Source of the DNA: DUPH01 sp035449085 | GTDB lineage: Bacteria > Verrucomicrobiota > Kiritimatiellia > RFP12 > UBA1067 | Length of the DNA stretch: 24,089 bases | Assembly: GCA_035449085.1 (NCBI GenBank) | Contig: DAOTKE010000040.1 | Span: forward strand, 1 to 24,089 | Reading direction: 5' to 3' | Part shown: positions 23,272 to 24,089 of the stretch, one piece after another | Layout: each line of letters starts with the position of its first letter | How positions within the stretch are numbered: position 1 is the stretch's first letter | The notes under the pieces: model-generated | Told to the model about the DNA's origin: nothing | Database searches by the model: none | What the model saw: only the letters and a program-made list of their open reading frames with translations | Position numbers and translations under genes: made by a program

Positions 23272-24089
23272 ATGCCAAAGATTCTGATTGTCGATGATGA
23301 AGCGCGTATCCTGTTGTTGCTGCAAAGCTTGCTGAAGGCTAACGGTTACGATGCCGTCACGGCCAAAGACGGCAGCAGCGCGCTGGAAACCGTCAGGAAC
23401 GGTGACTACGACCTGGTGATCACCGATCTGCGCATGTCTCCGATGGACGGATTGACGCTCTTCAAAGAGATCAAGGTGCTCCGTCCCGAACTTCCCGTGA
23501 TCCTGCTCACGGCTTATGCCTCGGTGGAAACCGCCATTGAGGCCATGAAAAACGGTGCGTTCGATTATCTCTCGAAGCCTTTCAAAGTCGACGAGATGCT
23601 GGACACCGTCAAGCGCGCCATTGAGTCCTCCCGCAATGCCGCCTCCGCCGCCGTCGCCGATCCCAATGCCCCGTTGCGTTACCAGTTCGAGAACCTCATC
23701 GCCACCAACAGCACCATGCTGCAGGTCTGCGAGATGATCCAGCGCGTCGGCCCCACCGCCGCCACGGTGCTCATCAACGGCGAAAGCGGCACCGGCAAAG
23801 AGGTGATCGCGCGCACCATCCACAACACCAGCCTCCGCAAAGACAAACCGTGGGTGGCTGTGAACTGCGCCGCCCTGCCTGAGAACCTGCTCGAATCCGA
23901 GATGTTCGGCCACGTCAAGGGCGCCTTCACCGGGGCGGTCGCCGATAAGGAGGGGCTTTTCGAAACCGCCAACGGCGGTACGCTCTTCCTCGATGAAATC
24001 GCCTCGTTGCCCCTGTTGTTGCAGGGCAAGCTGCTGCGCGTCCTGCAGGAGAAGGAGATCCGCCGCGTCGGCGGCAACAAGAGTATCCC
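23272..24089 (+). CDS. NtrC-family sigma54-dependent response regulator (partial, runs off the window)
   Basis: The first 272 residues of a two-component response regulator that activates sigma54 promoters. The receiver domain (1-120) has D8-D9, phospho-acceptor D52 (ITDLRM), T80 and K102 (YLSKPFK). A linker is followed by the AAA+ domain with Walker A GESGTGKE (170-177), the sigma54-contacting GAFTGA loop (218-223), and Walker B GGTLFLDEI (235-243). The rest of the AAA+ domain and the expected helix-turn-helix lie beyond base 24089. ATG 23272 gives the usual MPKILIVDDE start; an in-frame ATG at 23242 is possible but would leave a leader of only about 7 nt. Its position after pilB/pilC-type genes suggests a PilR-like role controlling pilin genes, an inference. 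No histidine kinase is visible. Confidence 0.93.
   Translation, partial: MPKILIVDDEARILLLLQSLLKANGYDAVTAKDGSSALETVRNGDYDLVITDLRMSPMDGLTLFKEIKVLRPELPVILLTAYASVETAIEAMKNGAFDYLSKPFKVDEMLDTVKRAIESSRNAASAAVADPNAPLRYQFENLIATNSTMLQVCEMIQRVGPTAATVLINGESGTGKEVIARTIHNTSLRKDKPWVAVNCAALPENLLESEMFGHVKGAFTGAVADKEGLFETANGGTLFLDEIASLPLLLQGKLLRVLQEKEIRRVGGNKSI

Overview
The window is about 24 kb of GC-rich, gene-dense bacterial DNA. Several features point to the PVC superphylum, most likely a Verrucomicrobiota or Kiritimatiellota-type glycan degrader: secreted glycosidases of families GH10 and GH92, a sialate O-acetylesterase with an extra C-terminal domain, a Tat-exported Gfo/Idh/MocA oxidoreductase, a very large secreted FAD oxidoreductase with HEAT-like repeats, and a secreted SMP-30 protein. 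The phylum is an inference; no rRNA or other taxonomic marker is present.

Layout: (1) 1-4482, plus strand: LemA protein, an HtpX-like M48 membrane protease with a TerB-like tail, and a divergent GH10 xylanase-type enzyme, spaced 10-11 bp apart as one probable operon. (2) 4526-7927, minus strand: a 1133-residue exported protein with two FAD-type Rossmann modules, an inserted discoidin-like segment and a HEAT-like tail. It is divergent from (3) 8226-11085, plus strand: SMP-30/gluconolactonase-like protein, SpoU/TrmH RNA methyltransferase, and an acidic membrane-anchored HEAT-like protein. (4) 11111-11725, minus strand: CDP-alcohol phosphatidyltransferase, divergent from an HD-domain hydrolase (11867-12736, plus strand). 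(5) 12637-19896, minus strand: a four-gene glycan locus read in the order Gfo/Idh oxidoreductase, GH92 lipoprotein mannosidase, sialate O-acetylesterase, MFS transporter. A good sigma70-type promoter lies upstream. (6) 20353-24089, plus strand: type IV pilus/type II secretion ATPase (PilB/GspE), the inner-membrane platform protein (PilC/GspF), and a truncated NtrC-type sigma54 activator with its own promoter.

How they fit together: the glycan locus looks like a self-contained unit for trimming mannose-rich, O-acetylated glycans outside the cytoplasm and importing products. GH10, the FAD protein and SMP-30 add further exported carbohydrate or small-molecule chemistry. The pilus/secretion genes are a separate module.

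No clearly unprecedented multi-gene system is visible. The least explained signals are the domain architecture of the 1133-residue oxidoreductase, the heptanucleotide tandem repeats at 20108-20232, the AT-rich inverted-repeat cluster at 8004-8074, the LemA-M48(TerB)-GH10 linkage, and the unassigned C-terminal domain of the esterase. No tRNA, rRNA, CRISPR array, insertion sequence or attachment site was recognised.
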